Shown here: in pieces, positions 9,097-16,820 of the stretch
How the letters are laid out: the number at the start of each line of letters is the position of its first letter
Position numbering within the stretch: position 1 is the stretch's first letter
NCBI GenBank assembly: GCA_018377235.1
Contig: JAGZZT010000001.1
Location: forward strand, 186,001 to 250,000
DNA: 64,000 nucleotides
DNA from: Clostridium sp.
GTDB lineage: Bacteria; Bacillota; Clostridia; Lachnospirales; Lachnospiraceae
Reading direction: 5' to 3'
The notes under the pieces: generated by a model
Database searches by the model: none
Told to the model about the DNA's origin: nothing
What the model saw: only the letters and a program-made list of their open reading frames with translations
Program-made: the position numbers and the translations under genes

Positions 9097-10935
9097 CAGC
9101 AGCAGTTCTACCCTGTATTCTCTCATCCAGAAATCTACCTGCAGAAGATACGCCATCAGCTGAGGACCTGCCATCAGCTGGCCGTACCAGGGCTTTCCGT
9201 AATCGGATGGGGCATTCAGAAATTCTTCTGCCTTTTTCCGGTCAAGAAGGGGCAGAACAGGGGAGGAGGAGTCATTTAAAAGCTCTCTCACCTGGCTGGC
9301 CAGAAGCATTTCATACTGCCTGTCATAGGTTTTCGGATAAGGGGATTTCTTTCTAAAGAGAACTTCATCCGGCAGCAGCCCCCGTCCTGTATCCCGAAGG
9401 AGTCCCTTAATCACACCATTTCTTGCTTTCATTTCCCAGGGCACATTGTAGAGATACTCTATAATTCTATAATCGGCAAAGGGAACCCTGGCTGTCAGAT
9501 TCCACTCTCCGCTGGTGCGGTTCATTCGATTCAGCAGTGTTTCCATAAACCATTGAAGATTCAGCCAGCTGATCTCCCTCCTTCTGGCATCCACTCCAGT
9601 TTCCCCTTCCAGCCGGGGCATCTGAGCCAGAGAGGTTTCATATGCGTTCTGCACATAAGTTTCCATGGAAAGCGCGTCTATAAATTCATCTGAGAGAAAC
9701 AGCTGTCTCGGAGCCAGGTCGATCGTCCAGGGGAAGGTGTCTGCCTTCATCAGATCCTCCCTGTGAAACCAGGGATATCCGCCGAAAATTTCGTCAGCGC
9801 ATTCTCCTGTCAGGGCAGCTTCATAGCTGCTTCCCACCTGGGAGCAGAAATAGAGAAGAGAGGAGTCTACGTCTGCCATAGCCGGAAGCCCGTGAGCTGT
9901 AACAGACGCTTTCAAAAGTTCTGTCTGGAGCTCTGTAGAGCATTCCAGAAAATGATGATCCGTTTCCAGAAAAGCTGCCATTTTTTCCGCATAGGGACGA
10001 TCCTGAGAAGGCTGGAATGAATTAGACTGAAAGTTTTTGTCATTATCCCTGAAATCAAAAGAATAAGTAGTAAGCTGACGATTCTGTTTTTTCAATGTTC
10101 TGGCGCAGAGGGCAGATATAAGGGAGGAATCCAGACCGCCTGACAGAAAAGTACAGAAAGCTGTCTCAGGCTTCATCTGACGGCTTACAGAATCCTCAAT
10201 CAAAAATTTTGTCTTTTCTACTGTTTCTTCATAGGAGTCTGTATGAGGCTCTGCTTTAAGCTTCCAGTAGGCATGCTGCTGGATTCCATCCGGTGAGGCG
10301 CAGAGAAAGCAGCCTGGAAGCACCTCTTTTATATTTTTATAGACGCCGCAGCCCGGCGTTCTGGCCGGCCCGATGCTGAAAATTTCATTCAGGCTTCTGA
10401 GATCTGCCTGAGGCCTGATTCCAGGGCAGGATAAGAGAGCTTTCACTGAGGAAGAAAAGTACAAAAGTCCCTCTGAACTCACCGTATAAAATAACGGCTG
10501 GGTTCCTGCCCGGTCCCGATAGAGCAGCAGCCTGTGCTCCATTGCATCCATTACTGCAGCAGCGAAACAGCCATTAACCTTTTTGATAAAATCCGGCCCC
10601 CAGGCCAGATAGGCAGTTAAAAGTACGTCTGCTTCATTTTTTGCGGCAGAGTAACCAGAGACAGACAGCTCCTCTCTAAGCTCTTTATAGTTATAGAGCT
10701 CTCCGCTGTATAAAATCCCCATGTCTCCTCTGAGCTGAGACTGGATGAAAAGCCTGTCAGTGCGGATTAGACCGAACCAACTGTTTACATATTCTTTTTC
10801 ATCTTTCTGAACTGGCCGGTTCTTCATGCAGGCTGGTTCCTGTGCCTGTTTCATTTTCTTTAAAATGTTCTCAAAATATTCCTCTTTTTCTGCCAAATTT
10901 CCTTCTGTGCTGTAAAAGCCAGCTATTTTATTCAT
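9094..10935 (-). CDS. Asparagine-synthetase-B-like amidotransferase lacking the glutaminase nucleophile
   Basis: The 613-residue protein has the two-domain AsnB layout. The C-terminal synthetase domain looks intact: PP-loop SGGLDSS (about residue 265), TGECADEIFGGY with the conserved Glu, and the ARVPFADYRIIEYLY block. The N-terminal class II glutaminase domain keeps GELYNYKEL and the later Asp (NEADVLL) but begins MNKIAGF where the family has MCGIAGF, so Cys2 is replaced by Asn. The RHRGPD motif is also not visible. The ATG follows AGGAGG and no in-frame upstream start restores a cysteine. By analogy with beta-lactam synthetase, it may use ammonia or catalyse a different adenylation-dependent reaction. 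The transporter gene 42 bases upstream is probably in the same operon. Confidence 0.8.
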   Translation of the reverse strand: MNKIAGFYSTEGNLAEKEEYFENILKKMKQAQEPACMKNRPVQKDEKEYVNSWFGLIRTDRLFIQSQLRGDMGILYSGELYNYKELREELSVSGYSAAKNEADVLLTAYLAWGPDFIKKVNGCFAAAVMDAMEHRLLLYRDRAGTQPLFYTVSSEGLLYFSSSVKALLSCPGIRPQADLRSLNEIFSIGPARTPGCGVYKNIKEVLPGCFLCASPDGIQQHAYWKLKAEPHTDSYEETVEKTKFLIEDSVSRQMKPETAFCTFLSGGLDSSLISALCARTLKKQNRQLTTYSFDFRDNDKNFQSNSFQPSQDRPYAEKMAAFLETDHHFLECSTELQTELLKASVTAHGLPAMADVDSSLLYFCSQVGSSYEAALTGECADEIFGGYPWFHREDLMKADTFPWTIDLAPRQLFLSDEFIDALSMETYVQNAYETSLAQMPRLEGETGVDARRREISWLNLQWFMETLLNRMNRTSGEWNLTARVPFADYRIIEYLYNVPWEMKARNGVIKGLLRDTGRGLLPDEVLFRKKSPYPKTYDRQYEMLLASQVRELLNDSSSPVLPLLDRKKAEEFLNAPSDYGKPWYGQLMAGPQLMAYLLQVDFWMREYRVELLL

Positions 10936-10977
10936 ATGAAAATTCCTCCTGACACAATATTCATTATTATCATCTTC

Positions 10978-12393
10978 CTAGAGCAGAAAACAGGCGGTCA
11001 GAAAGGCTGCCAGAAATCCTATGGCTACAGGAAGCAGATTTTTTCTTGCCAAATCTACAGGATTGACCCCACAGATAGCAGCTACAGGAATAATTCCCCA
11101 TGGCACAATAGTTCCGCCTCCTACATAGATAGCTGAAATTTGTCCTAAAGCCGCCAAAACGGGGACAGAGGCTCCTGTGGCCGCTCCAAAAGTCCGGGCC
11201 ATGGCTCCTGTCAGAGGAAGGCCGGAAAAGCCGGAACCGTCCAGGCCTGTCAGCCCCCCTATCACAATTTGGAGAAAAGCTGTTATATATGCGTTTAACG
11301 GCGCATGGGAAGCCAGCCAGACAGCCCAGTCGTTTAAAATTCCCGTTTGGAAATTTTCACCCAGAATTGATGAAATCCCGTTTCCTCCCAGAAAAAAGAA
11401 CGCCCCAATTACAATGACAGGAGCGAAAATCTGTATAGCAAACAGAAACCCGTCCGTCAGGTAAGAAGTGACTTTTTTCAGGGAATGACGGCCAAAACCC
11501 AGTACAGAGCCCAGACACATCAGAGCCACCGCTGTTCCGGAAACAATGCTGGTAGCCTCTCCGCCACTTAAATTTCTGGAAATCATAATACATATATCTG
11601 TCAAAAAAGCCAGCGGAGTTAAAACAGCCATGATTCTGGCTGATGGTTTCAGAGGCTTTTCATGAACTTCTTTTTCTGATTCTGCCTCCTGTTTTTTCTG
11701 TTTGAAAGCCAAAGTTCTGCCTGCTCCTGCAGCTGCAGAACCCTGCCCGGAAATTTCTCTTTTATTTAAAAGAAAGGCAGCTGCAGCTGTCGCAATTCCC
11801 ATAGTTAGAAAAACCGGCCTGGCTTCTCCAAGCAGAAGAGAAGCGGAGATGCCGGCAGCTGATGCAGACACGGCAGGCGCGCCCTGAATTACCGCATCCC
11901 AGCTCAGAGCAAAACCATGGCCAAACAGATTCATGGCCATAGCTGCTAAAAGAGGGGAAAGACCTGTCTTAAAGGTGAATGGAAGCATGACGGCTCCTAT
12001 GAGAGCTACTGCCGGAGACGGCCACAAAAACAGAGAGACTAAAAACATGAAAATTCCCAGAGCCCACCAGGCGGCTGAAGGAGTCTTCACAATTCGCTTT
12101 ATTGGTTCTGCTAAAAGCCGGTCACTTCCCAGTTCCCCCAGACATTTGGACAGTGCTGTTACTAAAGCTATGGTCGCGATAATTTCCATAAACTCACGGG
12201 CTGCAAAAAGAGCCGCGTTGAATACAGTCTGAATTCCTCCTACTACAGAATGAAGTCCAGCAGATCCTATTAAAAAAAGGAAAAAAATACATACAAGCGG
12301 TGTGTCCAGCCGCATAATCATAACTGCAAGAATAGAAATTACTCCCACTAGATAAAGAATGTGAAGAGGAGTAATGGCTGCCGCGTCAGGCAT
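10978..12393 (-). CDS. Polytopic membrane transporter, family unassigned
   Basis: This is a 471-residue, very hydrophobic protein with roughly 12 predicted membrane segments and a basic cytoplasmic loop in the middle (about residues 215-250, rich in K, E and Q). Repeated GLTG/GLP-type glycine turns (GLTGLDGSGFSGLPL, near residue 385) recall ion-transporter-superfamily permeases such as GntP-like carriers, but I cannot assign a family or substrate. An AGGAGG precedes the ATG. The asparagine-synthetase-like gene follows by 42 bases, so substrate or product of that enzyme is a reasonable guess for the cargo. Confidence 0.65.
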   Translation of the reverse strand: MPDAAAITPLHILYLVGVISILAVMIMRLDTPLVCIFFLFLIGSAGLHSVVGGIQTVFNAALFAAREFMEIIATIALVTALSKCLGELGSDRLLAEPIKRIVKTPSAAWWALGIFMFLVSLFLWPSPAVALIGAVMLPFTFKTGLSPLLAAMAMNLFGHGFALSWDAVIQGAPAVSASAAGISASLLLGEARPVFLTMGIATAAAAFLLNKREISGQGSAAAGAGRTLAFKQKKQEAESEKEVHEKPLKPSARIMAVLTPLAFLTDICIMISRNLSGGEATSIVSGTAVALMCLGSVLGFGRHSLKKVTSYLTDGFLFAIQIFAPVIVIGAFFFLGGNGISSILGENFQTGILNDWAVWLASHAPLNAYITAFLQIVIGGLTGLDGSGFSGLPLTGAMARTFGAATGASVPVLAALGQISAIYVGGGTIVPWGIIPVAAICGVNPVDLARKNLLPVAIGFLAAFLTACFLL

Positions 12394-12413
12394 ATATAAG
12401 CCTCCTGTCTGTA

Positions 12414-12425
12414 ACGATATATCGT
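12414..12425. promoter_or_regulatory. 12-bp palindrome upstream of the transporter gene
   Basis: ACGATATATCGT is a perfect palindrome located about 20 bases upstream of the minus-strand transporter start and within the divergent intergenic region. Its position suits a repressor operator controlling the transporter and AsnB-like pair. No regulator gene lies alongside, so this is inferred from symmetry and position only. Confidence 0.4.
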
Positions 12426-12472
12426 AATGTATGCGTACGGACAGGTTTCCTTGAAAGTTTTTCCACTTTTCA

Positions 12473-12501
12473 TTGCCAATTTTACAGTTTTCGTCTATAA
12501 T
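12473..12501 (+). promoter_or_regulatory. Sigma-A-type promoter for the TPM protein/pspA operon
   Basis: TTGCCA at 12473-12478 and TATAAT at 12496-12501 are separated by 17 bases, placing transcription start about 55 bases before the ATG at 12562. Confidence 0.7.
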
Positions 12502-12561
12502 TTAGACATAGCTTTTATAATATTCTGACTTTAATTTTATCTATATTACGGAGGAAAAAAT

Positions 12562-13716
12562 ATGGGAAGAGGAGGGGGCCGTTCCGGCGGCGGACATTCA
12601 GGAGGACGTTCAGGAGGATTTTCCAGCGGGGGAAGCAGAGGATTTTCCAGCAGACGCTCCTCCAGTAAAGGAAACTCCAGAGGCGGAGGGGTTCGTTACT
12701 CAGGACACAGTTCAGGAGGAGGGCGCATCGGTGGCTTCTATCCAAACCACAGACGGCCCAGGCCTTCGTCTTCCCGGCCTCTGTTCGGCGGTATTTTTAT
12801 TTCTGGCTTTGGAGGGGGCGGAGGATTTTCCAATAAAACTCAGATGCCGCTGTCTTCTCCTGCAGGATCTGCAGACAATGGTTCCTTCGGCGGCCAGCCC
12901 TCCAGTAAGGAATACAGCCAGAACAGCCAGCAGATTTACCAGGAAAATAGCAAAAGAGGCGGAGGGATTCCCGGCTGGTATATGGTTCTTATGGCTATTA
13001 TGGTCATTTTCTCCGCTATACTGTTCTGGAATGCAGCGACAGCCAGAGCAGACGCAGCCAGGCAGCCAGTGCGGGAAAAGCTGCCGGAAAGCGCATGCGT
13101 GACTGAGGACCGCTGGATTGACGATTCCATTGACTGGCTGGGAAATGACTCCTCTGTGAGGGATGCCATGAAATATTTTCAGGAGAAGACAGGCATTCAG
13201 CCCTACCTTCTCATTACAGACAGCCTGGGAGGAAAAGGCGGAGAGATTACAGACGCAGAGGCAGAGGCTTATCTGGCTGAACTCTACGATTCTCTCTATT
13301 CTGATGAGGGCCATATGATCTTTGCCTTTATGGAATACGCGCCGTCTCAGTATATTACTTACCTGTATACCGGCACAGCAGCTGACAGCGTAATGGACGC
13401 TGACGCGAGAAATCTGTTTCTGGACTGTGCGGATCGCTATTACGCTGACAGTTCTCTGTCAGACGCAGAATTCTTTGAAAAAATTTTTGTAAAGTCTGCA
13501 GATTTGATTATGGCTGACACAGCAGGCCATGCAAAAGCGGCGCTTCTCTACGCTGTATGCGGGGCAGCTGCCCTCATTATCATGGCAGCAGGGCTGATCT
13601 GCTTCAAAATACAGGAAAAAAAGGCAGCTGAAGCAAAAACGCTGAAAGAGATTTTAGACACACCTGTCAGCTTATCTCCGGAAGAAGAGGAGCTGAAAAA
13701 CAAATATAAAGAATAA
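12562..13716 (+). CDS. TPM-domain membrane protein with Gly/Ser/Arg-rich N-terminus
   Basis: The first 110 or so residues are low-complexity and rich in glycine, serine and arginine (GRGGGRSGGGHSGGRSGG...). A membrane segment follows (about 138-158, YMVLMAIMVIFSAILFWNA), then a 130-residue region (FQEKTGIQPYLLITD... through SDAEFFEKIF) resembling the TPM/YgcG fold found in envelope-stress-associated proteins. A second membrane segment lies near 325-347 and a charged tail ends the protein. The TPM-like domain is probably extracytoplasmic. The next gene, 23 bases on, encodes PspA, so a role in membrane maintenance is inferred. The low-complexity start is unusual and may act as a flexible cytoplasmic interaction region. 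Confidence 0.7.
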   Translation: MGRGGGRSGGGHSGGRSGGFSSGGSRGFSSRRSSSKGNSRGGGVRYSGHSSGGGRIGGFYPNHRRPRPSSSRPLFGGIFISGFGGGGGFSNKTQMPLSSPAGSADNGSFGGQPSSKEYSQNSQQIYQENSKRGGGIPGWYMVLMAIMVIFSAILFWNAATARADAARQPVREKLPESACVTEDRWIDDSIDWLGNDSSVRDAMKYFQEKTGIQPYLLITDSLGGKGGEITDAEAEAYLAELYDSLYSDEGHMIFAFMEYAPSQYITYLYTGTAADSVMDADARNLFLDCADRYYADSSLSDAEFFEKIFVKSADLIMADTAGHAKAALLYAVCGAAALIIMAAGLICFKIQEKKAAEAKTLKEILDTPVSLSPEEEELKNKYKE

Positions 13717-13739
13717 AGCAGTGCAGGAGGAACATACGT

Positions 13740-14420
13740 ATGGCAGGAATTTTCGACAGAATCGGAACTATTGTAAAGGCAAATATGAATGAATTGATTG
13801 ACAAATTTGAGGATCCTGAGAAGCTGATTGATCAGACCATTCTGGACGCTGTCCAGGAATATGGAAAGATGAAGCAGGCTTCCCTGGACGTTCTGGCTAA
13901 CGAAGCCCTCACAAAAAAACAGTTAGACGAGCTGAAAAAAGAAGCTGAAACATGGCATTCTATTGCAATTAACGCTCTGAAGGCCGGAAATGAGGCGGAC
14001 GCAAAGAAAGCTCTTGAAAAAGAGCAGAGCTATAATCAGAGAGCGGGTTCCCAGGAAGCTGCTTACCTGTCTGCCAAGCAGGCTGCAGATACAATTCGTG
14101 AAAAGCTGCGCCAGATGGAGGATGAAATCAACGATATGAAGCAGAAAGCGGCTCAGATTAAGGCAAAGGCCGTAACTGCTAAGGTAACAAAAAAAGCCAG
14201 CGATCTGTCCTCCAGAGATACAGCTCAAGGCGCTTTTGATGCCTTCGCACGGATGGAGGAAAAGGCAGACCGGGAACTTGCCAGAGCACAGGCTGAAGAA
14301 TCTCTTAACAGGAACCACACGGAAGCAGAAGAAGAGGATCTGATGAAAAAATATGCTTCTTCCGAATCTTCTTCCACTGACCTGGCTCTGGAGAAGCTGA
14401 AAGCAGAGCTGGGTCTGTAA
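13740..14420 (+). CDS. pspA: PspA/IM30 phage-shock family protein
   Basis: This is a 226-residue, almost wholly alpha-helical coiled-coil protein with the family's N-terminal amphipathic helix (GIFDRIGTIVKANMNELIDKFEDPEKLIDQ) and long heptad-rich helices. PspA/Vipp1 proteins bind stressed membranes as ESCRT-III-like oligomers. The companion TPM protein upstream shares the operon, and a terminator follows at 14475. No LiaRS- or PspF-like regulator is present nearby, so control appears to come through the plain promoter at 12473-12501. Confidence 0.9.
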   Translation: MAGIFDRIGTIVKANMNELIDKFEDPEKLIDQTILDAVQEYGKMKQASLDVLANEALTKKQLDELKKEAETWHSIAINALKAGNEADAKKALEKEQSYNQRAGSQEAAYLSAKQAADTIREKLRQMEDEINDMKQKAAQIKAKAVTAKVTKKASDLSSRDTAQGAFDAFARMEEKADRELARAQAEESLNRNHTEAEEEDLMKKYASSESSSTDLALEKLKAELGL

Positions 14421-14474
14421 TGCAGCTTTGAAAGAACAACGAAACATCATTCCATTTTCTAAATAAAGGCAATG

Positions 14475-14505
14475 AGACCAGTTCAAAAAAGAGCTGGTCT
14501 TTTTT
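14475..14505 (+). terminator. Rho-independent terminator after pspA
   Basis: A 10-bp stem with one G-T pair (14475-14484 with 14491-14500, A-rich loop) is followed by a T run. It separates the pspA operon from the nucleoside locus. Confidence 0.88.
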
Positions 14506-14527
14506 ATTAATTTTTTTAATTAAATTT

Positions 14528-14561
14528 CATTAGTTTGACTAATGTTTATTGATTATAAACA
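14528..14561. promoter_or_regulatory. Two abutting inverted repeats upstream of the nucleoside locus
   Basis: CATTAGT-TTG-ACTAATG (14528-14544) overlaps TGTTTAT-TGATT-ATAAACA (14543-14561) by two bases. Each has perfect 7-bp arms. They lie about 90-120 bases upstream of the probable transcription start, where upstream operators usually sit. The protein that binds them is unknown. Confidence 0.4.
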
Positions 14562-14596
14562 AAAAAAATTACAAAAACTCACAATATTCGACTAAC

Positions 14597-14616
14597 AAAA
14601 GGACAACTGTCCTTTT
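14597..14616. promoter_or_regulatory. Perfect 20-bp palindrome, candidate Crp/Fnr-family operator
   Basis: The site reads AAAAGGACA-AC-TGTCCTTTT, with 9-bp arms and a 2-base centre. Its midpoint (14606.5) lies about 41.5 bases upstream of the start predicted from the TATAAT at 14636, the classic position for a class II Crp/Fnr activator. A Crp/Fnr-family gene is the fifth gene downstream of the transporter set (22715). Binding is inferred from geometry, not shown. The hairpin could alternatively form in RNA if transcription began further upstream. Confidence 0.55.
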
Positions 14617-14635
14617 CCTGTTTGTGGTTTCCCTA

Positions 14636-14641
14636 TATAAT
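14636..14641 (+). promoter_or_regulatory. -10 element of the nucleoside locus promoter, weak -35
   Basis: TATAAT at 14636-14641 has no good -35 hexamer 17 bases upstream (TTTTCC). This fits an activator-dependent promoter using the palindrome at 14597-14616. The leader to the nucleoside hydrolase ATG would be about 47 bases. Confidence 0.6.
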
Positions 14642-14694
14642 AAACCTGCAAACAATACATAAATTCCCAATATTTCATAAAAAAGAAAAACAGA

Positions 14695-15582
14695 ATGAAA
14701 AAAACAAAAATATTAATTGATACAGATTTCGGTGATGACACTGATGATACAGCGGCGTTCCGCCTGGCTCTTACCTGCGGCTGTCTGGACATCATGGCAG
14801 TTACAACTGTATTTGGAGATACGAAAAAGCGCGCTGAGATGGTATTGGACTTTTTAAGTCTTTACGGGAAAAAAGATGTCCCTGTAGCGGCCGGGCATGG
14901 AAAGGCTCTGATTGAACGAGAGCACAGTGCTGGGGCAGATCCCATCCAGTACCCCATTATGAAAAACAGCCCGAAGGCTCCGGCTGATATCCTGGCAGAA
15001 GATTTAATCCTTCAATATGTCAGAGAAAATCCCGATCTTGTCATTTTGGCAATGGGAGCCATGACAAACATCGCCATGGCCTTTCTCAGGGAACCCGGGC
15101 TGATGCGCCATGTAAAAATCCTCGCCATGGGAGGCGCTTTTTTCGACGCAAAGCCTGAGTGGAACATTGCCTGCGATCCGGAAGCAGCCAGGCTTGTGAT
15201 GGAGCAGTCTGAACATCTGATTCTGATGGGACTGGATGTGACAAAATACCTGAAAATAAGTCCGGATATGCTTGACAGCTGGAGAAGGCGAAAAGATCCG
15301 GTTATGAATTACTTTCTGGAGGGAGTTTCCCTGTTCCAGAAGGCTACCGGCTTTCCTGTCACCTTTCACGATGTGCTTTTAATCGCCTATCTGCTGGATC
15401 CGGAGGTAGTTTCCCTGCAGAGAGGCAATTATACGGTTGAGTTAAGCGGTTCCCTGACCCGGGGAACTCTGGTAAATCTCTCCAATTATTATGAAATTGA
15501 CGCTCCAGAGGAAGGCCGCCTTTTATTTGCCGGCCATGTGGACACAAAACGATTCTTTCAGATTTTAAAACAGTATTTTTAA
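14695..15582 (+). CDS. Inosine-uridine-preferring nucleoside hydrolase family protein
   Basis: This is a 295-residue member of the nucleoside hydrolase family, which cleaves the N-glycosidic bond of ribonucleosides to free base and ribose. The N-terminal DTDFGDDTDDTAA is the calcium-binding aspartate cluster in the variant spacing (DTDxGDDxDD) seen in many family members. ILAMGAMTNIA and ILAMGGAFFDAKPEWNIACDPEAA carry further active-site residues, and FHDVLLIAYLLDP contains the C-terminal Asp ligand. The ribosome-binding site is poor (AAAAGAAAAACAG), so output may be low. It opens a run that continues with a nucleoside-type ABC importer, supporting a nucleoside substrate. Confidence 0.85.
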   Translation: MKKTKILIDTDFGDDTDDTAAFRLALTCGCLDIMAVTTVFGDTKKRAEMVLDFLSLYGKKDVPVAAGHGKALIEREHSAGADPIQYPIMKNSPKAPADILAEDLILQYVRENPDLVILAMGAMTNIAMAFLREPGLMRHVKILAMGGAFFDAKPEWNIACDPEAARLVMEQSEHLILMGLDVTKYLKISPDMLDSWRRRKDPVMNYFLEGVSLFQKATGFPVTFHDVLLIAYLLDPEVVSLQRGNYTVELSGSLTRGTLVNLSNYYEIDAPEEGRLLFAGHVDTKRFFQILKQYF

Positions 15583-15663
15583 CTTCACTTATTTTATGAT
15601 TTATTTTAATCAAAAGCCAGAGCGCTTTCGATAGAGAAAACGATTATGAGGAGGACAATCACT

Positions 15664-16803
15664 ATGAAGAAACTGACAGCCGCAGCGCTTGCTGTCTGCA
15701 TGACTGCAAGTCTGGTAACAGGATGTTCCGCGCCGGAACCGGAGGAGACAACCGCTCCGTCCAAGGCAGCTGAAAGCGGAGCAGAGCAGCAGAAAGACGC
15801 AGAGACAGCAAACCCGGAGGACTACAAGGTAGCGCTTATGATTCCTGGAAACCTGGGAGACAAATCATTTTTTGACGCTTCCTTCCGCGCCATTGAGCCT
15901 ATCGAGGAGCAGCTTGGCGTAACGGTAGACTATGTGGAGGCTGGACTGGACACATCCAAATATTATCCGGTTCTCGTGGATATGTGCGAGGCTGATTATG
16001 ATTTAATTTTAACTATTTCCAGCAACAACGACGATGCCCTGGTTCAGGCAGCAGAGGAGTATCCGGATCAGCTGTTCATCAATCTGGACGATGAGCTTAC
16101 AGACCCGCCTGCAAACGTATACATCATGGGAACAAAAAATAATGAGATGAGTTTCCTGGCAGGAGCAGCTGCAGCTCTCAAGGCAGAAGAACTTGGTGAG
16201 GATAAGATCGGCTTCGTAGGCGGTATGGATATTCCTGGAATCAACGAGTTCTTAGTGGGATATATTGAAGGTGCTCAGGCAGTTAATCCAGACATCAAGG
16301 TAGCAGCCTCCTATGTTGGAAGCTTTACTGATACAGCCAAGGGAAAGGAGAATGCCCTTCTTCTCTACAATTCCGGCCTTTCCGTTATTTTCGCGGCAGC
16401 AGGACAGTCCGGCCTGGGTGTGATCGATGCAGCTGTAGCTCAGAACAAATTTGCCATCGGCGTTGACTCCGACCAGGCAGAAGCCTTAAAGGATACAAAA
16501 CCTGAGATGGCAGGCGTGATTATCACTTCCGCTATCAAGAACATTCCTGAGAACGCTGTAAAAGCAGTAGACAGAGCCATGAAGGGTGAGATTCCATACG
16601 GAACAAGAGAGGTATTCGGAATCGCCGAGGGCGCTGTCGGCATTGCTGAGAACGAGTTCTATGAGACTTTACTGTCAGAGGAAGACAGAGCGAAAATCGA
16701 AGAGTTAAAGAACCAGGTAATTGCCGGAGAAATTGAGATGACTCCAACCACCGGTATTACCACAGAGAAGGTAAATGAAATCCGCGAGGCTGTACGCCCA
16801 TAG
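15664..16803 (+). CDS. BMP-family nucleoside-binding lipoprotein of ABC importer
   Basis: This is a 379-residue substrate-binding protein of the BMP/PnrA family, which in characterised cases binds purine or other nucleosides. A signal peptide ends in a lipobox (SLVTGC), so the mature protein is lipid-anchored outside the membrane, followed by an acidic linker. ATG 15664 is chosen because GAGGAGG lies 8 bases upstream; the in-frame ATG 15646 lies on the ribosome-binding sequence. Family features such as GDKSFFDASF, the NNDDALVQAA strand and FVGGMDIPGINEF are visible. The ATPase and two permeases follow directly. Confidence 0.9.
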   Translation: MKKLTAAALAVCMTASLVTGCSAPEPEETTAPSKAAESGAEQQKDAETANPEDYKVALMIPGNLGDKSFFDASFRAIEPIEEQLGVTVDYVEAGLDTSKYYPVLVDMCEADYDLILTISSNNDDALVQAAEEYPDQLFINLDDELTDPPANVYIMGTKNNEMSFLAGAAAALKAEELGEDKIGFVGGMDIPGINEFLVGYIEGAQAVNPDIKVAASYVGSFTDTAKGKENALLLYNSGLSVIFAAAGQSGLGVIDAAVAQNKFAIGVDSDQAEALKDTKPEMAGVIITSAIKNIPENAVKAVDRAMKGEIPYGTREVFGIAEGAVGIAENEFYETLLSEEDRAKIEELKNQVIAGEIEMTPTTGITTEKVNEIREAVRP

Positions 16804-16820
16804 TTCACGGAGGTATCCTG

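Noticed and set aside
12562..12900. The Gly/Ser/Arg-rich stretch as a non-coding repeat
   Set aside because: The frame is open through to a well-formed membrane segment and TPM-like domain, and a promoter and ribosome-binding site precede it.
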